From Bacteroides sp. (GTDB lineage: Bacteria > Bacteroidota > Bacteroidia > Bacteroidales > Bacteroidaceae), in the NCBI GenBank assembly GCA_019416685.1, contig DXWV01000098.1, forward strand, positions 1 to 44,754: a DNA stretch of 44,754 bases, written 5' to 3'. A model generated the notes under the pieces. It worked only from the letters and a program-made list of their open reading frames with translations. It was not told the origin of the DNA and did no database searches. Position numbers and translations under genes: made by a program. Positions 16,490 through 23,915 of the stretch are shown here, piece by piece. The stretch's first letter is position 1. Every line of letters starts with the position of its first letter.

Positions 16490-18622
16490 TTAGTTTTGCT
16501 CTACGCCAATCATCGTTAGTTGTATGCGTTTCCGCTCATTATCTACGCTCATTACTTTTACCATCACTTGTTGATGAATAGATACTACTTCGGTAGGATC
16601 GGAAATGAAACGCTCGGCTAATTGCGAAAGGTGCACCAGTCCGTTCTCTTTAATACCTATATCTACAAAGGCGCCAAAGTTGGTAATATTACCAACAATT
16701 CCCGGAAGTATCATTCCTTCACGGAGGTCATTGATGGTACGTACATTCTTATCAAATTCAAAGGCTTTGATCGTTTGGCGTGGATCACGTCCCGGCTTTT
16801 CAAGCTCCTGCATGATGTCCTGCAGAGTAGGCATACCCACTGTTGGAGTGACATAAGCTGATACATTGATTTTGCTGCGTAACTCTTTATTGGTAATCAA
16901 TTCAGCAACACTGCATTTCATATCTTTAGCCATTTGCTCTACGATGCAATAACTTTCGGGATGTACGGCTGTATTGTCCAAAGGATTTTTGGCTTGTGGA
17001 ATACGGAGGAAGCCGGCACATTGTTCAAATGCTTTTGCACCCATGCGGGGAACTTTCATTAATGCTTTGCGTGAGTCGAAAGCACCGTTTTCGGCACGGT
17101 AGTTCACTATGTTTTGTGCCAACTGCGGTCCTAATCCGGAGATATAGGTCAACAGATGACTACTGGCTGTATTGAGGTTAACGCCTACCAGGTTTACGCA
17201 ATTCTCTACTGTCTGATCAAGTGCTTTTTTTAGTTTGGTTTGATCTACATCGTGCTGATACTGTCCCACACCGATGGATTTCGGATCAATTTTTACCAGT
17301 TCGGCAAGCGGATCCATTAATCGGCGTCCTATTGAAACGGCACCACGTACGGTTACGTCATATTCGGGGAACTCATCACGGGCTATTTTAGAAGCTGAAT
17401 AGATGGAAGCACCTTGCTCACTGACAACAAATACCTGTAAGGGACGGTCGAATTGCTGGGTGGTAACAAAGAATTCCGTTTCCCGGCTGGCTGTACCGTT
17501 TCCGATGGCGATGGCATCTATTTGATAGGCTTCTACCATTTTACGTAGCTTGGCTGCCGCCTCTTTCTTCTTGTCTACCGGTGGATGAGGATAGATATTT
17601 TCATTATGCAGCAGATTGCCCTGTGCATCCATACATACTACCTTACATCCTGTACGGAATCCGGGATCTATACCCAATACCCGTTTCTGCCCCAATGGTG
17701 GGGCAAGGAGCAATTGGCGAAGATTCTCGGCAAATACACGAATCGCTTCTTCGTCGGCTTTCTCTTTTGTCATGGCGGCAAATTCTGTTTCGATGGAGGG
17801 CTTTAGTAGTCGTTTGTAAGAGTCCTGTACCGCTTCTGCTACTTGTCGGGCACATTCGTTATTGCTACGAACGAACTGGCGTTCGAGTCTCTCGATACAT
17901 TCTTCGTCATCCGGGGTAATAGATACCTTTAGCAAACCTTCTGCTTCGGCACGGCGGATGGCCAGTAACCGATGCGAAGTACAGCGCTTTAACGGTTCGG
18001 AGAAATCAAAGTAGTCGCGGTATTTGGCAGCTTCCTCTTCTTTGCCTTTCACCACTTTGGCACTGATTGTAGCTTGACGATTGAACTGGTTACGTATGGC
18101 ATTACGCGCACGTTCGTCTTCATTTACCTGTTCAGCTATAATGTCGCGCGCACCTTTCAAGGCATCTTCCACATCTTTCACGTCTCCTTTTACAAAGGTG
18201 GCAGCTTTGGCTTCAAGATTGTTTTCGCGTTGTAGCATCAGTACCATTGCAAGGGGTTCAAGTCCCTTTTGGCGGGCGGCTTCTGCTCTGGTTTTGCGTT
18301 TGGGCTTATAGGGGAGGTAGATGTCTTCCAATTCAGTAGTATCCCAGGTACTGTCAATACGCTTTTGCAGTTCGGCAGTCAGTTTACCCTGTTCGTTGAT
18401 AGTGGTAAGAATGGTCTCTTTACGTTTGGCTATCTCACAGAGTTTGTCGTATTGGGTTTTTATGTTTTCTACCTGTACCTCATCCAGGCCTCCTGTAACT
18501 TCTTTACGATAACGGCTGATAAAAGGAATAGTAGCGCCGTCTTTTAGTAGATTCAAAGTGTTACTGACCTGCTTCTCTGATATGTTCAAAGCAGCAGAAA
18601 TCATCTTGTGAAATAATTCCAT
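16490..18622 (-). CDS. tex: Tex-family RNA-binding transcription accessory protein
   Basis: This is a 710-residue Tex protein. In order it has the Tex N-terminal helical region (ISRYRKEVTGGLDEVQVENI), a YqgF/RNase H-like fold starting at LGIDPGFRTGCKVVCMD, helix-hairpin-helix repeats (LTYISGLGPQLAQNIVNYRA) and a C-terminal S1 domain (GMILPGIVGNITNFGAFVDI). Tex binds nucleic acids and affects transcription. I chose the ATG at 18622: the longer frame starting at 18658 begins upstream of a TACATTTG promoter element (18648-18655, minus strand) and its extra 12 residues are not family-like. It is a single gene facing away from the sensor kinase. Confidence 0.95.
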   Translation of the reverse strand: MELFHKMISAALNISEKQVSNTLNLLKDGATIPFISRYRKEVTGGLDEVQVENIKTQYDKLCEIAKRKETILTTINEQGKLTAELQKRIDSTWDTTELEDIYLPYKPKRKTRAEAARQKGLEPLAMVLMLQRENNLEAKAATFVKGDVKDVEDALKGARDIIAEQVNEDERARNAIRNQFNRQATISAKVVKGKEEEAAKYRDYFDFSEPLKRCTSHRLLAIRRAEAEGLLKVSITPDDEECIERLERQFVRSNNECARQVAEAVQDSYKRLLKPSIETEFAAMTKEKADEEAIRVFAENLRQLLLAPPLGQKRVLGIDPGFRTGCKVVCMDAQGNLLHNENIYPHPPVDKKKEAAAKLRKMVEAYQIDAIAIGNGTASRETEFFVTTQQFDRPLQVFVVSEQGASIYSASKIARDEFPEYDVTVRGAVSIGRRLMDPLAELVKIDPKSIGVGQYQHDVDQTKLKKALDQTVENCVNLVGVNLNTASSHLLTYISGLGPQLAQNIVNYRAENGAFDSRKALMKVPRMGAKAFEQCAGFLRIPQAKNPLDNTAVHPESYCIVEQMAKDMKCSVAELITNKELRSKINVSAYVTPTVGMPTLQDIMQELEKPGRDPRQTIKAFEFDKNVRTINDLREGMILPGIVGNITNFGAFVDIGIKENGLVHLSQLAERFISDPTEVVSIHQQVMVKVMSVDNERKRIQLTMIGVEQN

Positions 18623-18647
18623 AAATGTTTTTATAATGATTCGTTGA

Positions 18648-18655
18648 CAAATGTA
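18648..18655 (-). promoter_or_regulatory. -7 promoter element of tex
   Basis: On the minus strand this reads TACATTTG, matching TAnnTTTG. It would start transcription near 18641, about 19 bases before the tex ATG at 18622. Confidence 0.5.
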
Positions 18656-18688
18656 CATATTAATCTCCTATTAATTGCTAACTTTTAG

Positions 18689-18696
18689 TATATTTG
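18689..18696 (+). promoter_or_regulatory. -7 promoter element of the sensor kinase gene
   Basis: TATATTTG matches the Bacteroidales -7 consensus and lies about 28 bases before the ATG at 18725. A clear -33 TTTG partner at the normal spacing is not visible. Confidence 0.5.
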
Positions 18697-18724
18697 CAGC
18701 CACAAAAAATGTGTATATATAAAT

Positions 18725-20638
18725 ATGTTGCCATATATCCGATATGTCTTTTTCCTCTTCCTTCCCATTGTTTTTCTTTGGCCGGTGGTGGACTATGCGG
18801 CTCAGGAAACCCCCTCTATTCTGATTATTTGCTCTTATAATCCGGCTGCTCATCAGACTTCAGTAACCATTTCCGACTTCATGGATGAGTATACGAAATG
18901 TGGTGGTAAGTACAATATTGAGATTGAGAATATGAATTGCAAAAGTTTTTCGGAAGCTCCTCAGTGGAAGGGAATGATGCAGCAGATACTTTCTAAATAT
19001 ACAGGTATTCAACGACCGGAACTTATTATCTTATTGGGCCAGGAGGCATGGGCATCTTATTTGTCACAGGAAGACTCATTGGTGGCACAAATACCGGCTA
19101 TGTGCAGTTTGACCAGCCGTAATGCAGTGATTTTGCCGGAAGATACAATCAATCTGAAAGAATGGATGCCTGAGTCTGTAGATTTTTTTTCCGATGATCT
19201 CGGACACCACAAAGTGAAGGCGGGCTTTGTCTATGAATATGACATTGAGGCTAATATACAATTACTTAAACACTTCTATCCCAATACACGTCATATCGCT
19301 TTCATATCTGATAACACATACGGGGGAGTTGCCATGCAGGCACTTGTGAGAGAGAAAATGAAGAAGTTCCCGGATATGGATTTGATATTGTTGGACGGGC
19401 GTTCCAATACAATTTATACCATACTGGATCAGTTTCAGAAGTTACCCGAAAACACAGCGGTAATGGTGGGAACCTGGCGTGTGGATATGAATGAAAGCTA
19501 TTTTATGCGCAATGCCACTTATATGATGATGGAGGCTAATCCTACAGTACCTGCTTTTACTCCGGCTTCCATTGGATTGGGGTATTGGGCTATTGGGGGA
19601 GTAATTCCTGCTTATCGTTCTTTCGGTCGCGAAATGGCTCATGAGGCTATTCGTATGCTGGATAATCCTAAAGATACGATCAGTCATGTAGAGATAGTGG
19701 GCAGTAAACCTGTGCTTGACTATAAAAAAGTGAAGGATTTGAAACTGAATATAAAATCTCTTCCTTTTCATGTGGAGATAGTTGGTAAACCCGTATCCTT
19801 TTATCAGGAATATATGTATCAGATATGGGCAGCGATCAGTATATTTGTAATATTAGCAGGAGGACTGATCGTTTCACTCTTTTTCTATTTCAGAACAAAA
19901 CGTTTGAAGGATGACTTGCAAAGGTCGGAAGTCGATTTGCGCGAAGCCAAAGATCGTGCCGAAGAATCTAACCGGCTGAAGAGTGCCTTCTTAGCCAATA
20001 TGAGCCATGAGATACGTACTCCGCTGAATGCTATTGTCGGCTTTTCGGATGTGTTAACTGCCGAAGGAAGTTCTGATGAAGATAGAAAGGGGTATTCGGA
20101 AATTATTAAATCTAATTCGGACTTGTTACTCCGATTAATAAATGATATACTCGATCTTTCCCGGTTGGATGCGGATAGGGTGAGGATGACAAAAGAACCT
20201 TGTGATGTAGTTCAGTTGTGCCAGCAGGTATTGACTTCCGTAGATTTCTCCCGCAAATCTGATAATAAGTTTGTATTCACCAGTAAATATGAAAAATTTG
20301 TAATCAATACAGACGTACAGCGGTTGCAGCAGGTAATTATTAATCTGCTCTCTAACTCAGCTAAATTTACACAAGATGGTGTTATTACTTTGGGCTTTTC
20401 GGTAGATGAAGGGCGGAAGTTAGCCTTTTTCTCTGTGACTGATACCGGTTGTGGCATTCCAAAGGAGAAACAAAAGTTAGTATTTGAACGCTTTGAAAAA
20501 TTAGACGAATATGCACAAGGGACAGGATTGGGATTGTCCATCTGTAAACTCACTGTTGAGAAATGGGGTGGTGAGATATGGGTGGATCCGGACTATACCG
20601 AAGGAGCCCGTTTTGTATTTTCAATGCCGGTCACATAG
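18725..20638 (+). CDS. Membrane sensor histidine kinase with ABC-substrate-binding-like sensor domain
   Basis: The 637-residue protein has an N-terminal signal/anchor segment, then a periplasmic region to about residue 360 that resembles ABC-transporter substrate-binding proteins (SILIICSYNPAAHQTSVTI start, FISDNTYGG). One membrane helix (about 366-388), a short coiled-coil linker, HisKA with H428 in NMSHEIRTPLNAIVGFSDVL, and HATPase_c with N box (INLLSNSAKF), G1 (DTGCGIP) and G2 (GTGLGLSI) follow. It ends without a receiver domain, and no response regulator gene is adjacent. It probably senses a small extracytoplasmic ligand; the partner must be encoded elsewhere. Confidence 0.92.
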   Translation: MLPYIRYVFFLFLPIVFLWPVVDYAAQETPSILIICSYNPAAHQTSVTISDFMDEYTKCGGKYNIEIENMNCKSFSEAPQWKGMMQQILSKYTGIQRPELIILLGQEAWASYLSQEDSLVAQIPAMCSLTSRNAVILPEDTINLKEWMPESVDFFSDDLGHHKVKAGFVYEYDIEANIQLLKHFYPNTRHIAFISDNTYGGVAMQALVREKMKKFPDMDLILLDGRSNTIYTILDQFQKLPENTAVMVGTWRVDMNESYFMRNATYMMMEANPTVPAFTPASIGLGYWAIGGVIPAYRSFGREMAHEAIRMLDNPKDTISHVEIVGSKPVLDYKKVKDLKLNIKSLPFHVEIVGKPVSFYQEYMYQIWAAISIFVILAGGLIVSLFFYFRTKRLKDDLQRSEVDLREAKDRAEESNRLKSAFLANMSHEIRTPLNAIVGFSDVLTAEGSSDEDRKGYSEIIKSNSDLLLRLINDILDLSRLDADRVRMTKEPCDVVQLCQQVLTSVDFSRKSDNKFVFTSKYEKFVINTDVQRLQQVIINLLSNSAKFTQDGVITLGFSVDEGRKLAFFSVTDTGCGIPKEKQKLVFERFEKLDEYAQGTGLGLSICKLTVEKWGGEIWVDPDYTEGARFVFSMPVT

Positions 20639-20808
20639 GGAGAAGTTATAGGGTTATAAAGTTATAGGGTTATAAAGAGTTATATAATGTGATGACCACA
20701 TAACTCTTTTAAAGTCAATAACGTCAATATCTCAATTATAACATTATAACTTAGAACTCTATAACATTACAACTCTATAACTCTATAACATTATAACATT
20801 ATAATCTT
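20639..20808. repeat. Low-complexity intergenic repeats with terminator-like hairpin
   Basis: The stretch is built of imperfect tandem units such as GTTATAGGGTTATAAA at the left and ACTCTATAACATTATAAC at the right. AAAGAGTT (20674-20681) pairs with AACTCTTT (20702-20709) with an inner ATGTG/CACAT stem, a plausible terminator for the sensor kinase mRNA. The right-hand repeats run up to the start of the nucleotidase gene. Confidence 0.6.
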
Positions 20809-22542
20809 ATGAAAAGAATTGTTTCTATTTATACCTTGCTGTTATGCTTTATGTTGGCGTTGCCGGCACAAGAGCGTGAGGTGAAATTGAAAATAGTACA
20901 GACCAGTGATGTACATGGTAATTATTATCCCTATAATTTCATTACCCAAAAAGAATGGGGAGGAAGTCTGGCGCGAATTTATGCGTTGGTGCAGAAGGAA
21001 CGTGAAACCTACAAGGATAATCTAATTTTACTTGATAACGGTGATATTTTGCAAGGTCAACCTACTGCTTATTATTATAATTATATAGATACGATTTCTC
21101 CACATCTCTGTGCTGAAATGATGAACTATATGAAGTATGATGCCGGTAATATGGGAAATCATGATGTAGAAACCGGTCGTGGTGTTTTTGATCGTTGGAT
21201 TGGCGAATGTAACTTTCCTGTGCTTGGTGCAAACATTATTGATACTGCCACTGGTGAAACTCATCTGAAACCTTATAAAGTATTGGAACGTGATGGAGTT
21301 AAAATAGTAGTATTGGGCATGATTACCCCTGCTATTCCTGCATGGCTTTCAGAAAATCTGTGGCAGGGGCTTCGCTTCGATGATATGGAGCAAACGGCAC
21401 AGAAATGGATGAAGATTATCCGTGAGAAAGAGAATCCGGATATTGTGATCGGACTTTTTCATGCCGGACAGGATGCGTTTCGTATGTCTGGCAAATACAA
21501 TGAGAATGCATCATTGGATGTGGCAAAAAACGTTCCCGGTTTTGATATTGTATTGATGGGACATGACCATGCCCGTGAATGTAAAAAGATTGTGAACGTC
21601 GTGGGTGATTCTGTGTTGGTTATTGATCCGGCCAGTAATGGAATTGTAGTTTCCAATGTGGATGTGACGATGAAGTTGAAAGATGGTAAAGTGCAGAGTA
21701 AACAGATTGAAGGAGTGCTTACTCCCACAGAAGACTATGGCATCAACGAGGATTTTATAAAAGAGTTTGCTTCTCAGTATAATGCAGTAGATCAGTTTGT
21801 ATCAAAAAAGATAGGTACTTTTACTGAAGATATATCTACCCGTCCGGCCTATTTTGGCTCTTCGGCCTTTATTGATTTTATTCATTCCCTGCAACTTGAT
21901 ATAACGGGTGCTGATATTTCCTTTACCGCTCCGTTGTCATTTGATGCCGAGATTAAAAAAGGTGATATCCATGTCAGTGATATGTTCAATCTATATAAGT
22001 ATGAGAATATGCTTTATGTGATGACACTTTCCGGTAGGGAGATAAAAGACGTTCTTGAAGCTTCTTATTACATGTGGACTAATCAGATGAAATCTCCCGA
22101 TGATCATTTGTTGTGGTTTAAGAAGAAACGTCGTGAAGGGGCAGAAGATCGTGCTTCATTTCAGAATTTCAGCTTTAATTTTGATTCTGCTGCGGGCATC
22201 ATTTATACAGTAGATGTAACGAAACCCCAAGGGGAAAAAGTGACGATTATCAGTATGGCAGACGGTACCCCTTTCAGTATGGATAAGGTTTATAAGGTGG
22301 CTCTCAACTCTTATCGTGGCAATGGGGGAGGTGAATTGCTGACAAAAGGTGCAGGTATCCCTCAGAATGAGTTGAAAGACCGTATTATCTTTTCCACAGA
22401 TAAAGATTTGCGCTATTATCTGATGAATTACATTGAGAAGAAAGGTACACTCAATCCTCGTGCTTTGAATCAGTGGAAGTTTATTCCTGAGAACTGGACG
22501 CTGCCGGCTGCAGAGAGAGATTATAAAAAACTGTTTAAATAG
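20809..22542 (+). CDS. Secreted 5'-nucleotidase / 2',3'-cyclic phosphodiesterase (UshA-like)
   Basis: The 577-residue protein has a signal peptide (residues 1 to about 20) and the metallophosphoesterase motifs in order: QTSDVHGN (D34, H36), DNGDILQG, GNHD (116-119), FHAG and GHDH (251-254). The C-terminal half matches the 5_nucleotid_C domain (ADISFTAPLSFDAEIKKGDI, YKVALNSYRGNGGGE). Such enzymes hydrolyse extracellular nucleotides in the periplasm so that nucleosides and phosphate can be taken up. It stands alone between repeat-rich spacers. Confidence 0.92.
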   Translation: MKRIVSIYTLLLCFMLALPAQEREVKLKIVQTSDVHGNYYPYNFITQKEWGGSLARIYALVQKERETYKDNLILLDNGDILQGQPTAYYYNYIDTISPHLCAEMMNYMKYDAGNMGNHDVETGRGVFDRWIGECNFPVLGANIIDTATGETHLKPYKVLERDGVKIVVLGMITPAIPAWLSENLWQGLRFDDMEQTAQKWMKIIREKENPDIVIGLFHAGQDAFRMSGKYNENASLDVAKNVPGFDIVLMGHDHARECKKIVNVVGDSVLVIDPASNGIVVSNVDVTMKLKDGKVQSKQIEGVLTPTEDYGINEDFIKEFASQYNAVDQFVSKKIGTFTEDISTRPAYFGSSAFIDFIHSLQLDITGADISFTAPLSFDAEIKKGDIHVSDMFNLYKYENMLYVMTLSGREIKDVLEASYYMWTNQMKSPDDHLLWFKKKRREGAEDRASFQNFSFNFDSAAGIIYTVDVTKPQGEKVTIISMADGTPFSMDKVYKVALNSYRGNGGGELLTKGAGIPQNELKDRIIFSTDKDLRYYLMNYIEKKGTLNPRALNQWKFIPENWTLPAAERDYKKLFK

Positions 22543-22653
22543 TGATAAGTGATTAGTTCCATGCGGACTATAGTGTAGTTGTTAATCACTAATCACTACT
22601 CACCTGCTCACTTATCACTAATCGCTACTCACTAATCACTAATTATTCTCGCC
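22543..22653. repeat. ATCACTA-type intergenic repeat
   Basis: The spacer is made of repeated CACTAATCACTA-like units. AGTGATAAGTGA at 22541 overlaps the nucleotidase stop region and is inverted at 22608-22619 (TCACTTATCACT), giving a hairpin that may end the nucleotidase transcript. Units run to within a few bases of the next start codon. Confidence 0.55.
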
Positions 22654-23130
22654 GTGTCTGAAAATTTAATTCTTGTATCCGGTAGTAAGGGAGAGCAATA
22701 TTCTTCTTTGTTGCCACAAATAAAGTCTCTTGTTGAGGGAGAGACTGATTTGATAGCCAACCTGGCTAATGTTACTGCTGCCTTGAAGGAGGCTTTTCGT
22801 TTCTTTTGGGTTGGGTTTTATCTGGTGAAGGAGAATGAGTTGGTGCTTGCTCCTTTTCAGGGACCTATTGCTTGTACACGCATTCGTAAGGGGAGAGGGG
22901 TTTGTGGTACTGCCTGGCAGGAGAAGCAGACACTGATTGTGCCTGATGTAGATGCTTTTCCGGGACATATAGCCTGTAGCTCTCTGTCTCGTTCGGAAAT
23001 TGTAGTGCCGTTGCTAAAAGACGGTGAGGTGTGGGGAGTGCTCGATATTGATAGTGAGCAGCTGAGCACTTTTGATGAAACGGATAAGAAGTATCTCGAA
23101 GAACTTTGTACTTATTTAGAGCCTGTTTAA
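22654..23130 (+). CDS. msrC: Free methionine-(R)-sulfoxide reductase (GAF fold)
   Basis: The 158-residue GAF-domain protein carries the three conserved cysteines of free Met-R-SO reductases: C74 in ACTRIRKGRG, C84 in GVCGTAW and C108 in HIACSS, the same spacing as in E. coli (each 10 residues earlier). FFWVGFYLV, VPLLKDGEVWGVLDIDS and YLEELCTYLE are typical. It repairs free methionine sulfoxide in the cytoplasm. The start is GTG (SENLILVSGSK follows). The last codons and the stop (EPV-TAA) are supplied by a palindromic repeat element that starts at 23118. Confidence 0.93.
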   Translation: MSENLILVSGSKGEQYSSLLPQIKSLVEGETDLIANLANVTAALKEAFRFFWVGFYLVKENELVLAPFQGPIACTRIRKGRGVCGTAWQEKQTLIVPDVDAFPGHIACSSLSRSEIVVPLLKDGEVWGVLDIDSEQLSTFDETDKKYLEELCTYLEPV

Positions 23131-23291
23131 ATTTTGCTCAGTATTATTTTGAGAGTTATTTTTGAGGATGTTTTTCTGGTTTTATGAGGAGGATAGCGGG
23201 CTATCTGACGAGTAAAAACAGGGAAACAGACCGAAAATAAACTCAAAATAAACTGATAAAAACTTTTAAGAGGAAAATTTAAACAGGCTCT
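23118..23291. repeat. Palindromic repeat element, copy 1
   Basis: A 174-bp element is bounded by perfect 18-base inverted repeats, AGAGCCTGTTTAAATTTT (23118-23135) and its complement (23274-23291). Its centre is the palindrome GATAGCGGGCTATC (23192-23205). A related element at 26320-26502 has the same architecture with different but matching arms. No coding capacity is evident. The left end overlaps the stop codon of the reductase gene. Confidence 0.75.
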
Positions 23292-23348
23292 TATAGATGA
23301 TTTGTTAAATACATATCCTTTTTATTTAAAAATCTTTGAGATAATGCT

Positions 23349-23356
23349 TATCTTTG
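23349..23356 (+). promoter_or_regulatory. -7 promoter element before the His-rich gene
   Basis: TATCTTTG matches TAnnTTTG and lies 33 bases before the GTG at 23390. It probably drives the small His-rich gene and perhaps the receptor behind it. Confidence 0.5.
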
Positions 23357-23389
23357 CACCTCAATTTTTAAATAAAGAGACTATAACAG

Positions 23390-23731
23390 GTGAGACGTGT
23401 AAAAAGAGTTCTATCATCCCTTCTGTTGCTGACGCTATTTACTGTGTATCAGGCAGGCATTACGATGTTTACCCATGTACACTATGTCAATGGTGTCATG
23501 ATAGTTCACTCTCACCCCAGTCATGGCAAACATACCCACTCTAAAACCGAGATTGTTGTAATTAACCGTTTGTCTTCTTTCCATTCGCTGGAAGCTGATA
23601 TACCGGTTAATGTAATAGATCCTGTACGTCCGTTACTTTTCTACGTGGAAGTACAGCCGGAGATTCCTGTTGTGTCAGGAATACATTTGCGGGTACTGTC
23701 TCTTCGTGCTCCGCCTGCAATCCGGGCTTGA
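23390..23731 (+). CDS. Small His-rich exported protein of unknown function
   Basis: The 113-residue protein starts at GTG with a basic N-terminus and a hydrophobic signal segment (VLSSLLLLTLFTVYQAGITM). The next 30 residues hold eight histidines (FTHVHYVNGVMIVHSHPSHG, then KHTHSK, FHS), a likely metal-binding patch exposed outside the inner membrane. The rest has no motif I know. It sits 184 bases before a TonB-dependent receptor on the same strand, so a link to metal or metal-complex uptake is plausible but not shown. An overlapping 80-codon frame from 23302 is not supported. Confidence 0.65.
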   Translation: MRRVKRVLSSLLLLTLFTVYQAGITMFTHVHYVNGVMIVHSHPSHGKHTHSKTEIVVINRLSSFHSLEADIPVNVIDPVRPLLFYVEVQPEIPVVSGIHLRVLSLRAPPAIRA

Positions 23732-23915
23732 AAATGATAATTTAATAGTTTTGCTGTAGAAGAGACGTATTGGGTACGTTCTGTAACTTTGTAATCATAA
23801 AGTACAAATCATCTGCACAGATACAAGATGCATTCAGTGTATTCTTGGCATTGTTTATTAAATTATTTATTCCTTTTTTCTTTCAATTTATTATATATAA
23901 TATTGTTATTTCAGA

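Noticed and set aside
17581..18547. Several plus-strand frames of 60-112 codons inside tex
   Set aside because: All are shadows of the conserved Tex coding sequence; none has a plausible start context or a family match.
18725..20638. Hybrid two-component system
   Set aside because: The protein ends right after the HATPase G2 box, with no receiver or AraC-type output domain, so it is a plain sensor kinase.
23302..23544. 80-codon plus-strand frame overlapping the His-rich gene
   Set aside because: It is in another frame from the signal peptide and His-rich protein, and its translation is Cys/Ser-rich without a recognisable pattern.
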